Assembly: GCA_024400915.1 (NCBI GenBank)
Contig: JAKSLX010000001.1
Location: 124,001 to 188,000, forward strand
Reading direction: 5' to 3'
From: Treponema sp.
GTDB lineage: Bacteria; Spirochaetota; Spirochaetia; Treponematales; Treponemataceae
Length of the DNA: 64,000 nucleotides
Both the position numbers and the translations under genes were made by a program. Of this stretch, positions 43,046-50,454 are shown piece by piece (position 1 is the first letter of the stretch; every line of letters starts with the position of its first letter). The notes beneath the pieces were generated by a model. It worked only from the letters and a program-made list of their open reading frames with translations, did not search any database and was not told the origin of the DNA.

Positions 43046-43112
43046 ACTATTTTAGTATTCCTAATTATATATCACTAATTTAGCACTGTCAAAATTTTAG
43101 TACTAATATAGT
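43046..43112. promoter_or_regulatory. Three XRE-type operators with exact 28-bp periodicity
   Basis: ACTATTTTAGT (43046-43056), ACTAATTTAGC (43074-43084) and ACTAATATAGT (43102-43112), consensus ACTA-N3-TAGT. Centres at 43051, 43079 and 43107. The outer sites touch the -10 boxes of the AAA+ operon (-) and the XRE gene (+), so one regulator can control both. The outer pair also forms a longer inverted repeat, ATACCACTA...TAGTGGTAT. Confidence 0.75.
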
Positions 43113-43127
43113 GGTATCATACAATTC

Positions 43128-43481
43128 ATGGGTTTTAGAGAAAGACTTAGGGATCAGATTGATTTTCTTGGACTTCTTGACAAGGAAGTTGCGGACAAGG
43201 CAGGCATCTCAAAACGGGCCATAGACAGCTATGTGGGCAACAGGGGTTGCATTCCTAGTGCCGAAGTTGCCGTTAAGCTTGCACAAGTTCTTGAAACTTC
43301 CGTTGAATATCTCGTGACAGGAAAAACATCTGAACCTATTCCCACACCTCCAGAATTGCAGCACCTGCAGCAGTTCGATTCAAAGGAAGAAAAAAAGCTC
43401 ATCAAGGTCTTCTCTAAATTATCTTCCAGGGACAAGGGAACCATAGTCTCCTTGGCAGAACATCTTGCAGCCGCAAAATAG
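43128..43481 (+). CDS. XRE-family helix-turn-helix repressor
   Basis: 117 residues. HTH_3 domain at about 5-62: RERLRDQIDFLGLLDKEVADKAGISKRAIDSYVGNRGCIPS, then the usual AVKLAQVLETSVEYLVTG. The short C-terminal region (EEKKLIKVFSKLSSRDKGTIVSLAEHLA) resembles oligomerisation helices of phage-type repressors. Codon use is nearer the host average than the AAA+ genes. The ATG is 7 nt after a -10 TATCAT (43115-43120) with no RBS. Divergent from the AAA+ operon, which it likely represses along with itself. Confidence 0.88.
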   Translation: MGFRERLRDQIDFLGLLDKEVADKAGISKRAIDSYVGNRGCIPSAEVAVKLAQVLETSVEYLVTGKTSEPIPTPPELQHLQQFDSKEEKKLIKVFSKLSSRDKGTIVSLAEHLAAAK

Positions 43482-43516
43482 AAATTCTTATATAGTACAA
43501 AACTACCACACCGCCG

Positions 43517-43531
43517 TCTCATGTAGTAAGA
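43517..43531. promoter_or_regulatory. Degenerate palindromic element, copy d
   Basis: TCTCATGTAGTAAGA has one mismatch in the right arm and no good -10 box 11 nt away on either strand (AAAACT on plus, TAGTTT on minus). It lies 99 nt before the transposase-like gene and may be a decayed member of the family. Confidence 0.4.
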
Positions 43532-43629
43532 ATTTTATAAAAAAAACTTTAATAAACTGCATGTTTTTGTTTTTTTTCGATTAATAAATATATGACAGCT
43601 TTGTCACAAATTTATTGGCGGAGAAAAAC

Positions 43630-44547
43630 ATGGCTCTATTCAACAGAACATACAAGGATTCAGTTTTCGTGGATCTTTTCAAGCGCAAGGAAAATTTCCT
43701 CAGTCTTTACAATTCAATTCATAAAACAAATTTGAAGCTGGAAGACACACAGATGGAACTGAAAGAAATTCCACAGTCGGTATACAAGACTTTCAACAAT
43801 GATGTAAGCATGCTGGTCAACGGCAGGCTGATTGTCATGGTCGAACACCAGTCTACGATCAACGAGAACATGCCTCTCAGGTTTCTTGAATATTTAGTCA
43901 AACTGTACAATGCGATGATTCCGTCCAGAGCGAGATATCAAAATACAATCTATAAAATACCAACGCCGGAATTCTATGTATTTTACAATGGACTTAAATC
44001 ATACCCACCGGAAACCTCACTTAACCTAAGCGATGCATTTCTTGAAAAGGTTGAATGTCCGCCACTGGAGCTGAAAGTGAAAGTATTCAACATCGGACCA
44101 AATGTCGGCAAAAATAATTCCGCAGAATCATTATCCTCAGATTTTATGCAGATCAAATCGCAATTGCAGAATTTTCAAGACTGTGATATTTTAAAACAGT
44201 ACGTTGGTTTTGTTGAGTGCATAAGGGAATTGGCAGTTCCAAATGATCTTGAATCATACAGGCACGCTATTGAAACTGCAATTTCCAGAGGCTATCTACC
44301 TGAATACCTGAAAACTCATTCCATAGAGGTGGTGAACATGTTTCTTGCAGAGTACGATTACGACGAAGATATCGCAGTAAAAAAGGAAGAAGCTTTCAAC
44401 GAAGGTAAGGAAGCTGGAATCCAACAATCTGCATTGGCAGGTGCAGTTCTCCTCGTGACAAAATACAATCAGACGCCAGAAACCGCAGCCGCAGATTTTG
44501 GAATTTCCCTGAACGAGCTTGAAGAAGCTTTAAGAAAAAACAGATAA
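43630..44547 (+). CDS. PD-(D/E)XK nuclease-family transposase (Rpn/YhgA-like), intact
   Basis: 305 residues from ATG 43630, preceded by GGCGGAG; a TTG 15 nt upstream is rejected. FNRTYKDSVFVDLF opens the domain. The nuclease core NNDVSMLVNGRLIVMVEHQST carries the D...ExQ active-site pattern. The C-terminal part has YDEDIAVKKEEAFNEGKEAGIQQS and a small helical tail. Rpn proteins stimulate recombination and are often multicopy. A degraded relative lies at 36323. Confidence 0.85.
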   Translation: MALFNRTYKDSVFVDLFKRKENFLSLYNSIHKTNLKLEDTQMELKEIPQSVYKTFNNDVSMLVNGRLIVMVEHQSTINENMPLRFLEYLVKLYNAMIPSRARYQNTIYKIPTPEFYVFYNGLKSYPPETSLNLSDAFLEKVECPPLELKVKVFNIGPNVGKNNSAESLSSDFMQIKSQLQNFQDCDILKQYVGFVECIRELAVPNDLESYRHAIETAISRGYLPEYLKTHSIEVVNMFLAEYDYDEDIAVKKEEAFNEGKEAGIQQSALAGAVLLVTKYNQTPETAAADFGISLNELEEALRKNR

Positions 44548-44611
44548 GACAGAAATCTGAACTACGAGAACAGCTTTACTTTCCGACCACAATATGTTTT
44601 TCACGCAGGTC

Positions 44612-45652
44612 CTATTTCAAATTCTTTACCATTTCCTTCACATGAATTTCCCATTCATCAACCAGTTGTTTAGGTGCCAATGGTCTTGCATTACAGCCAA
44701 AGCCGAGTATCAGTTTTAAAAATGGATACAGCTGGTTACCCCTGAAAGAAAGAATTATGCTGCCGTCCTTCTGTTCTTCAATTTTTTGATTGTCGCCCCA
44801 TTTTCTGTCACGGATGAATCCACATGCTTCATCATAAAACTGAGCCTTGAATTCAACTGACTTTTTTGTTTCACCGCTAAATGCACCGAAAGCACCAGAG
44901 GAATGCATTTTAAAATCCGCATCGGGTGGAACTATAAAATTATCCTTTGAGAGTTTTATATTGCTCATCCTTGGAATTTGGAAAAGCCTAAATGCTTTTT
45001 TTGAAAGATCCCAGCTCCACAAATACCAGGTTCCGTTTGAAAACACTGCCTGATACGGCTGAACTCTGCGCTGTGTCTTTTCAGTTTTCCAGATTCCGCT
45101 GTAATCGAATTTGATGATTATGTTTTCCTTTAATGCTTTTCCAATTATATTCCAGTTTTTTTCCGAAATATCGATTCTACAGTCATCAAGAAAAACATAT
45201 TTGTTGTATGTCCATTCCAGGTCGGTATCGTCTGAGAATCTATTCTCTGCATTCCACTTTACTTCATTTGGATTTTTTATCGTACTTTTCTGAATTGTAT
45301 CAAGAACTTTTTTTGCACTTTCATAGATTGGCGTTCCTTTAAGATTGCTTACCATATTCTGAAGCATTGAAACGGCAAACATTTCCTGCCCCGTGGTAAA
45401 AACCGTTGGTAGCCTATAGGTTCTATCGGTATAATAAAATCCTTTTGATTTTGGCTCTCTTTTAATTGGCGCATTCAGTTGTAATTTCATGAGTTCAATA
45501 GCCCTGTAGATTGTGGCGCGACTTCCAAGTTCTTCACGATCTTCCATCAACTCCTCAATTGTTGGATAGCAGCCACTTGCTATAAGTTCATCTATTCTGA
45601 GAATTCTTCTGTATACCGCAAATTCACCATTACCTTTCTTTTCTTTATTCAT
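44612..45652 (-). CDS. WYL-domain transcriptional regulator
   Basis: 346 residues from ATG 45652 (MNKEKKGNGEF), because GCGAGG is just upstream; the ATG at 45679 overlaps the -10 box. Residues ~10-75 form a winged HTH (RILRIDELIASGCYPTIEELMEDREELGSRATIYRAIELMK). The WYL domain (about 160-250) includes GTWYLWSWDLSKKAFRLFQIPRM and senses nucleotides or other ligands. WYL regulators often control phage defence and DNA-damage genes. Promoter TTTTGA-N17-TATAAT at 45706-45678; its -35 is the T-run of the upstream terminator. Confidence 0.88.
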   Translation of the reverse strand: MNKEKKGNGEFAVYRRILRIDELIASGCYPTIEELMEDREELGSRATIYRAIELMKLQLNAPIKREPKSKGFYYTDRTYRLPTVFTTGQEMFAVSMLQNMVSNLKGTPIYESAKKVLDTIQKSTIKNPNEVKWNAENRFSDDTDLEWTYNKYVFLDDCRIDISEKNWNIIGKALKENIIIKFDYSGIWKTEKTQRRVQPYQAVFSNGTWYLWSWDLSKKAFRLFQIPRMSNIKLSKDNFIVPPDADFKMHSSGAFGAFSGETKKSVEFKAQFYDEACGFIRDRKWGDNQKIEEQKDGSIILSFRGNQLYPFLKLILGFGCNARPLAPKQLVDEWEIHVKEMVKNLK

Positions 45653-45701
45653 ACGCGCCTCGCAATTTTCTGCTGACATTATACATCATATCGATTTTCA
45701 T

Positions 45702-45873
45702 CAAAAAGAGCCCCAGCCTAGGACTGGAGCAATTATAATCCCAAAATTTCCCAATTTAATTTTCTAATTTTTTATCATTGCAATGCTATGTCATATGTTT
45801 CCTCCTTTCAAGTGATATATAATCAGTCAACTGATTCTTCTTTTTAGTACCGTCAGGTGTAAATGTTTAACCT
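45702..45873 (-). ncRNA. Candidate small RNA with a two-codon ORF
   Basis: Palindromic promoter copy e would start a minus-strand transcript near 45873. It ends at a terminator 45730-45702: stem GCTCCAG...CTGGGGC, then TCTTTTT. Inside is a very good ribosome site, AAAGGAGG, before ATG-ACA-TAG (45794-45786), too short to be a normal gene. A perfect palindrome AATCAGT-CA-ACTGATT lies at 45821-45836. This accounts for most of the 372-bp gap before the ClpP-like gene. Whether the RNA exists is untested. Confidence 0.45.
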
Positions 45874-45879
45874 GTGTGC

Positions 45880-45911
45880 AATATAAAGTTTTTTCGTCTC
45901 ACCAAATGAGA
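45880..45911 (-). promoter_or_regulatory. Palindromic promoter element, copy e
   Basis: Minus strand: TCTCATTTGGTGAGA (45911-45897), 11 nt (CGAAAAAACTT), -10 TATATT (45885-45880). Points toward the candidate small RNA and the WYL gene. Confidence 0.7.
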
Positions 45912-45949
45912 AATTTATTTTTTACGAAAATTTTTTCTATAAAATTCTG

Positions 45950-45981
45950 TCTCATTCCATGAGACTAAAATTTTGTATTTT
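45950..45981 (+). promoter_or_regulatory. Palindromic promoter element, copy f
   Basis: TCTCATTCCATGAGA (45950-45964; GTCTCAT-TCC-ATGAGAC is perfect), 11 nt (CTAAAATTTTG), -10 TATTTT (45976-45981), then a ~36-nt leader with AAGGAG to the ClpP-like start at 46024. Confidence 0.7.
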
Positions 45982-46023
45982 TTTGCACAATATTATCGGG
46001 CTTTATGCCCAAGGAGAATTTAC

Positions 46024-46731
46024 ATGAAACAGATGATGTATGGATCTAAGAAAATGGGTAATTGGATGGATGATGAACGCAAGCGCAGTTTCGATGACCG
46101 TTCATCAAGACCTGCTGTTGTTTCACGGGAGATTCCACTTGGAACTTCCCATGATTTCTATCTGACTTCTGACATCGTGGATTCAACACAGTACGATGAA
46201 TGGATCCATATCTGTGCTGAATCACATCCATGCGACATGATTGAAGTTCACATCAACTGTTACGGTGGAAGCCTTGATACGGCAATCCAGATTCACGACA
46301 TGCTCATGGCAGCCAAGGCAGATGTTTATGTCAGCATAGAAGGTGCCTGTTGTTCAGGTGCAAGTCTCATTGCCATGGCTGGAGACCGCATACGAGTTCT
46401 TCCCAACAGCTACATGATGATTCATTCCTGGACAGGCGGAACCTACGGAAAATTTGGAAATGTCATTGAGAACACCGAGTTCCAGAAAAAATGGTTCGCC
46501 GATGTTATGATCCGCAACTACAGCGAATTTCTTTCAAAGGCTGAAATCAAGGAAGTCCTCGATGGCAAGGATATCTATATGGATGCAGAAGAAATGAGAT
46601 CCCGTTTCAAAGTCCGTGACTCAAAGCGCGAGGAAAGAGCAAAAGCTCGAGAAAAGCAGATTGAGGATGCCAAAGCCAAGGTCATGAAAATCCTTGAACC
46701 AAAGGGCCTTACAATAGAAGATTTGATGTAA
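46024..46731 (+). CDS. ClpP-like serine protease, phage type
   Basis: 235 residues from ATG 46024 (AAGGAG 8 nt upstream). The ClpP crotonase-like fold is seen in FYLTSDIVDSTQYDEWIHIC, INCYGGSLDTAIQIHDMLM, GACCSGASLIAMAG, SYMMIHSW and LDGKDIYMDAEEM. The catalytic triad would be Ser111, His134 and Asp183, close to the E. coli ClpP spacing. The charged N-terminal extension (~30 residues) and long Lys/Arg C-terminal tail are absent from housekeeping ClpP and recall phage-encoded versions. No ClpX/ClpA or phage structural genes are adjacent. Confidence 0.85.
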   Translation: MKQMMYGSKKMGNWMDDERKRSFDDRSSRPAVVSREIPLGTSHDFYLTSDIVDSTQYDEWIHICAESHPCDMIEVHINCYGGSLDTAIQIHDMLMAAKADVYVSIEGACCSGASLIAMAGDRIRVLPNSYMMIHSWTGGTYGKFGNVIENTEFQKKWFADVMIRNYSEFLSKAEIKEVLDGKDIYMDAEEMRSRFKVRDSKREERAKAREKQIEDAKAKVMKILEPKGLTIEDLM

Positions 46732-46756
46732 ATAGATTTTACATCAAGCATACAAC

Positions 46757-46787
46757 AAAAAAGCCACCAGAAAATCTGATGGCTTTA
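46757..46787 (+). terminator. Terminator after the ClpP-like gene
   Basis: GCCACCAG-AAAAT-CTGATGGC followed by TTTAT on the plus strand and a T6 run on the minus strand. Confidence 0.65.
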
Positions 46788-46814
46788 TGAATTCATAAAG
46801 AAAACAACAACATC

Positions 46815-46870
46815 CGACAGTTTTGATTTACAAAATTGTCGTCACAAAAATTGACAACAGGCCAATTTTT
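46815..46870 (-). terminator. AU-rich hairpins after gatA
   Basis: Minus strand: AAAAATTG...CAATTTTT overlapping the gatA stop, then GACAATTTTG...CAAAACTGTC. Weak stems, so termination is plausible rather than certain. Confidence 0.4.
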
Positions 46871-48332
46871 ATTTATGTTCTTCGTCCCATGCCTGGGCAA
46901 TGGAAAGTACCTTTGCTTCGCTGAACATTGGACCTGCAAACTGGATACCAACAGGCATGCCGTCCTTGTTCTTGCCTGCAGGAACAGAAATTGATGTGAT
47001 GCGTGCAAGGTTTACGAATACTGTGTAAAGGTCGCTCAGGTACATTTCAAGAGGATCGTCCACTTTCTGACCAAGCTTGAATGCAGCAGTTGGACATGTA
47101 GGACAAAGGATGAGGTCGTAGCTTTCATAAAGCTTTGCAACTTCCTTCTGGATGCGTGCGCGAACACTCATTCCCTTCTTGTATGTTGTTCCCGAGAACT
47201 GTTCAGAAAGAACGTAGTTGCCGATGATGATGCGGCGCTTTACTTCAGGTCCAAATCCGTTTGAACGGGTTTCAACGTAAAGTTCATCGTATCCCTTTCC
47301 AGCGTCAACTCTGTTTCCGTAGCGGATTCCATCAAAGCGGCTCAAGTTTGATGCTGCTTCTGAAAGGGCGATTACATAGTATGAAGCAATTGATGCGTCA
47401 AGGATTGGAAGGTCAACGATTTCGATCTTTGCACCCTTCTTTTCAAACCATGCTTTTGTGTCTTCAAAAACTTTTGCAACATCGGCATCAAGACCCTTTG
47501 CTTCCGCAAACTGCTTTGGAACTGCAATCTTGAGTGAAGAAAAATCCTTATATGCTTCAAGGTTCTTGAGGCTATCCTTGTTTGGGAGGTCAGCGGATGT
47601 ATCGTCGTAGAAGTCTTCTCCGCTCATTGCGTAAAGCGGAAGTGCAATGTCCTTTGGTGTATGACCGAGGATACCGACCTGATCCAAAGATGAACCGTAA
47701 GCAACGATACCCCAGCGTGAAAGTACGCCGTAAGTTGTCTTGAGACCGTAGATTCCACAGTAAGATGCTGGAAGGCGAACTGAACCACCAGTTTCAGTTC
47801 CAAGACCAAAGACTGCCTGGTTTGCGGCAACGGCTGCAGCACTACCACCTGAAGAACCGCCTGAAACATATTCGCGGTTTACAGGATTGCGTGTTGGTCC
47901 GTAGCTTGAATATTCAGTTGAAGAACCCATGGCAAATTCATCCTGATTACAGCGGCCAAGAGGAATTGCACCGGACTTTTCAAGGCGGTCAATTACAGTT
48001 GCGTTGTATGGAGCAACATAGCCATCAAGAATCTTTGATCCGCAGGTAAGCTTGTGTCCGCGAACGCTTGTGTTGTCCTTTACTGCAAAAGGAACGCCAA
48101 GAAGAGGCTTGTCTTCAAAGAGCCTGTCCAATGTTCCGGTTGCCTTTGCTTCCGCAATTTCCTTGTCTGCAGCTTCTGCTTTTGTTACGGCATCCTCAAA
48201 CATTTCAAGGAAAGCATTGAGAGGCAAAGAAGACTTTTTGTCTTCTTCGTAAACTGCCATAAGTTCTTTTACAAGAGCGGCAGAAGTTGTTTCACCGTTC
48301 TTAAGTTTATTTACTGTTTCGTTAATTGTCAT
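46869..48332 (-). CDS. gatA: Asp/Glu-tRNA amidotransferase subunit A
   Basis: 487 residues from ATG 48332 (MTINETVNKLKNGETTS), the usual GatA start; the longer in-frame reading would overlap gatC on the same strand and is rejected. Amidase signature GVPFAVKDN (catalytic Lys), SGGSSGGSAAAVAAN (cis-Ser and nucleophile Ser), GTETGGSVRLPASYCG. It releases ammonia from Gln to amidate Glu-tRNAGln or Asp-tRNAAsn. It begins 1 nt after the gatC stop; gatB is not in the window. Confidence 0.95.
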   Translation of the reverse strand: MTINETVNKLKNGETTSAALVKELMAVYEEDKKSSLPLNAFLEMFEDAVTKAEAADKEIAEAKATGTLDRLFEDKPLLGVPFAVKDNTSVRGHKLTCGSKILDGYVAPYNATVIDRLEKSGAIPLGRCNQDEFAMGSSTEYSSYGPTRNPVNREYVSGGSSGGSAAAVAANQAVFGLGTETGGSVRLPASYCGIYGLKTTYGVLSRWGIVAYGSSLDQVGILGHTPKDIALPLYAMSGEDFYDDTSADLPNKDSLKNLEAYKDFSSLKIAVPKQFAEAKGLDADVAKVFEDTKAWFEKKGAKIEIVDLPILDASIASYYVIALSEAASNLSRFDGIRYGNRVDAGKGYDELYVETRSNGFGPEVKRRIIIGNYVLSEQFSGTTYKKGMSVRARIQKEVAKLYESYDLILCPTCPTAAFKLGQKVDDPLEMYLSDLYTVFVNLARITSISVPAGKNKDGMPVGIQFAGPMFSEAKVLSIAQAWDEEHK

Positions 48333-48333
48333 T

Positions 48334-48648
48334 TTATGCACCCTCGCCCAATACTTTTGGAACTTCGAAATATCCGTCCTTGAAGTTTGGCTCGTTGATT
48401 TTCTTTGTGTCGTGCATTTCAAGGCCAGCAACAATATCATCGCCGCGAAGCTGTTCCGCAGTTGTTGTTGGATATGCGTCATATGGGTTTTCACTGTCAT
48501 CGTATTTTGAAAGGATGTCAAAGTATCCAACGATGTCATCAACCTGCTTCTTTAAGGTTTCCATGTCTGTGCTTTCAGGAGAAAGTCTTGAAAGATACAA
48601 AAGATTTTCCAAAGTAGTTTCGTCTACTGTACGCTTTGTTTCACTCAT
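48334..48648 (-). CDS. gatC: Asp/Glu-tRNA amidotransferase subunit C
   Basis: 104 residues from ATG 48648 (MSETKRTVDETTLENLLYLSRLS). The LSRL helix, DDIVGYFDILSKYDD and a late FKDGYFEVPKVL are standard for GatC, which stabilises the GatA-GatB complex. The start is 8 nt after the -10 box and lacks an RBS. Confidence 0.93.
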   Translation of the reverse strand: MSETKRTVDETTLENLLYLSRLSPESTDMETLKKQVDDIVGYFDILSKYDDSENPYDAYPTTTAEQLRGDDIVAGLEMHDTKKINEPNFKDGYFEVPKVLGEGA

Positions 48649-48656
48649 AATCTGCA

Positions 48657-48685
48657 ATTATATAGAAAGAACTTAAAAAATGCAA
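48657..48685 (-). promoter_or_regulatory. gatCA promoter, leaderless layout
   Basis: -35 TTGCAT (48685-48680), 17-bp spacer, -10 TATAAT (48662-48657), 8 nt to the gatC ATG. The same -35 hexamer as ndk. Confidence 0.85.
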
Positions 48686-48735
48686 TTTTCACATGGGTGT
48701 AGAAAAGAGTTTGATTATTCATTTTAATATGATTG

Positions 48736-50187
48736 ATGAAAAAAAGATTTTTACTTGCTGCTTTAATCGGCATCGCATTTTCACTTCATTCTCAGGAATT
48801 CAATTTTAAAGCTGAACCGCAGCCAAATGAATACATTCAGTACATCAACACCTTTGACTGGGGACCTGCTACAGACAAAATATTGATTTGCCTTGACCAC
48901 AAGGTTGCTGAATCTGCCGTGGCCAAAAAGGATTTTGAAGTTAAAGTCTATATGATAAGCAAAACAAATTCAGCACAAAGCTATGGTCCAGCCCTAAGCG
49001 AACGAATCGTAACAGATGCTTACATTTGCAATCTGGACGGAACTAAAGCAACGGGACGCAGCAACCTTATAATGCTGCTACTTGAAGTTCATCCAGACGC
49101 TACCTATTCAAATCCATATGTTTCTTTCAAAAAACCTTCTGGAGTAGACGACCTGTACGGTTACAAAATTGAAAACAAACGACTTGAATTTGAAATCGGT
49201 AAAAGAACTGCAATCAGCAGCGAAAGCTTGAACTCATTTATGCAGGGTGATTTCAAAGGAAGTCAAGATACAATGAAATATTCCATTTTCATGCCTGAAT
49301 GTTCAAGATCAGAAAAAATTCCGCTCATAATCTGGTTCCATGGACTTACTGAAGGCGGTGAAAATCCATGGAATCCACTTTTAGGTAATCCAGTTCCAAA
49401 TCTTTCAAAGGAACAAATTCAAAATCATTTTACAAATGGTGCGGCAGTATTGGTTCCTCAAAGCAAAGTCAGCTGGCTAGAAAGCGACACCAAAGATAAA
49501 AATGGAAATTACAAATGGGTTATTTTTGATGAAGTGAATATCAAGAAAAGCATTGCAAGCAAGGTTCTATTTCCATTCGCTAAAATCAGTTCCACATCTC
49601 CCTATGGAAAGGAAACTGGAAATAACGAAAACACGGTTTCCCGCTACACTTCAACAGTAAAGGAGCTCATAGATTCAATCTTAAAAAACAATCCACAGAT
49701 TGATGAAAAAAGAATCTACCTCATGGGTGCATCTGCTGGTGGATACATGGTTCTGAACATGGGGCTTTGCTATCCAGAATCTTTTGCTGCTTTGGTTGCA
49801 TGCTGTCCTGCGTATCCTTTCACAAAGTTCAATTATAGCAATATTGAAAAAATCTACGACAAACCTATATGGATTATTTATGCAGAAACAGATGAAACAC
49901 TAAAGCCAGAAAGATATGCTGCAGGCTTAATCAACAGGCTTGAAAATTCAGGTGCCACAAACCTTCATAAATCAGTGTTTGAAAATGTAACTGATGCAAC
50001 CAGAAAATATTTCAAGGATTACACCGACGATATTGATGAAAGAAAAGAAAGGGAAGAAAAAAACGAAATCCACGACACTCCATACGAATACGAAGGTCAC
50101 GCTTCTTGGATTTATCTGCTGAACGACCGATGCACGGATGAAAACATAAACCTGTACGATTGGTTGTCAGACCAAAGCCTAAAATAA
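48736..50187 (+). CDS. Secreted alpha/beta-hydrolase (esterase/peptidase S9-like)
   Basis: 483 residues from ATG 48736 (MKKRFLLAALIGIAFSLHSQ, a signal peptide probably cleaved near residue 20). Residues ~25-160 form an Ig-like N-terminal domain as in secreted feruloyl or acetyl esterases. The hydrolase domain has LIIWFHGLTEGGENP (oxyanion hole), nucleophile Ser333 in LMGASAGGYMVLN, an acidic residue near YAETDETLKP, and His455 in YEGHASW. It likely trims plant polysaccharide esters or peptides outside the inner membrane. Confidence 0.85.
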   Translation: MKKRFLLAALIGIAFSLHSQEFNFKAEPQPNEYIQYINTFDWGPATDKILICLDHKVAESAVAKKDFEVKVYMISKTNSAQSYGPALSERIVTDAYICNLDGTKATGRSNLIMLLLEVHPDATYSNPYVSFKKPSGVDDLYGYKIENKRLEFEIGKRTAISSESLNSFMQGDFKGSQDTMKYSIFMPECSRSEKIPLIIWFHGLTEGGENPWNPLLGNPVPNLSKEQIQNHFTNGAAVLVPQSKVSWLESDTKDKNGNYKWVIFDEVNIKKSIASKVLFPFAKISSTSPYGKETGNNENTVSRYTSTVKELIDSILKNNPQIDEKRIYLMGASAGGYMVLNMGLCYPESFAALVACCPAYPFTKFNYSNIEKIYDKPIWIIYAETDETLKPERYAAGLINRLENSGATNLHKSVFENVTDATRKYFKDYTDDIDERKEREEKNEIHDTPYEYEGHASWIYLLNDRCTDENINLYDWLSDQSLK

Positions 50188-50196
50188 AAATCAGAC

Positions 50197-50454
50197 CTTT
50201 CCCTGGTTCCCTGCGGGAGTTATCTTCTCTTTTTAGTTCGCATTAACTAAGACTGATCTTGCAAACATACTACAGCTATAAAAAGATAGCGGAGCAGGGG
50301 TTCAGGGGAAACTGCGACTTGCAACCCACTCTGAATCTGAGGGTGAAGCCCTCTGCTTTTCTTGTGGAAAGGGCGCACCCAGCAGGCTTTCCCTGGTTCC
50401 CTGCGGGAGCTATATTTTTATATTTTTTATACTTTGCAAGACCATGCTTTACAT
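50197..50454. repeat. Intergenic repeat element related to the 30-kb copies
   Basis: The phrase CTTTCCCTGGTTCCCTGCGG occurs twice (from 50197 and from 50387), 190 bp apart. Between them, on the minus strand, lie GGGTGCGCCCTTT, GGTTGCAAGTCGCA and TGAACCCCTGCTCCGC in the same order as in the repeats at 30.2-30.6 kb. No coding potential. Confidence 0.65.

Noticed and set aside
43517..43531. Counting copy d as a full member of the palindromic promoter family
   Set aside because: One arm is mismatched and no good -10 box lies 11 nt away on either strand; listed only as degenerate.
40149..46731. Interpreting the island as a complete prophage
   Set aside because: Apart from a ClpP-like protease and an XRE repressor, no integrase, terminase, capsid, tail or lysis genes are visible.
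48333..48542. Longer N-terminal extension of gatA
   Set aside because: It would overlap the gatC coding region on the same strand and lacks family similarity; the ATG at 48332 matches normal GatA starts.
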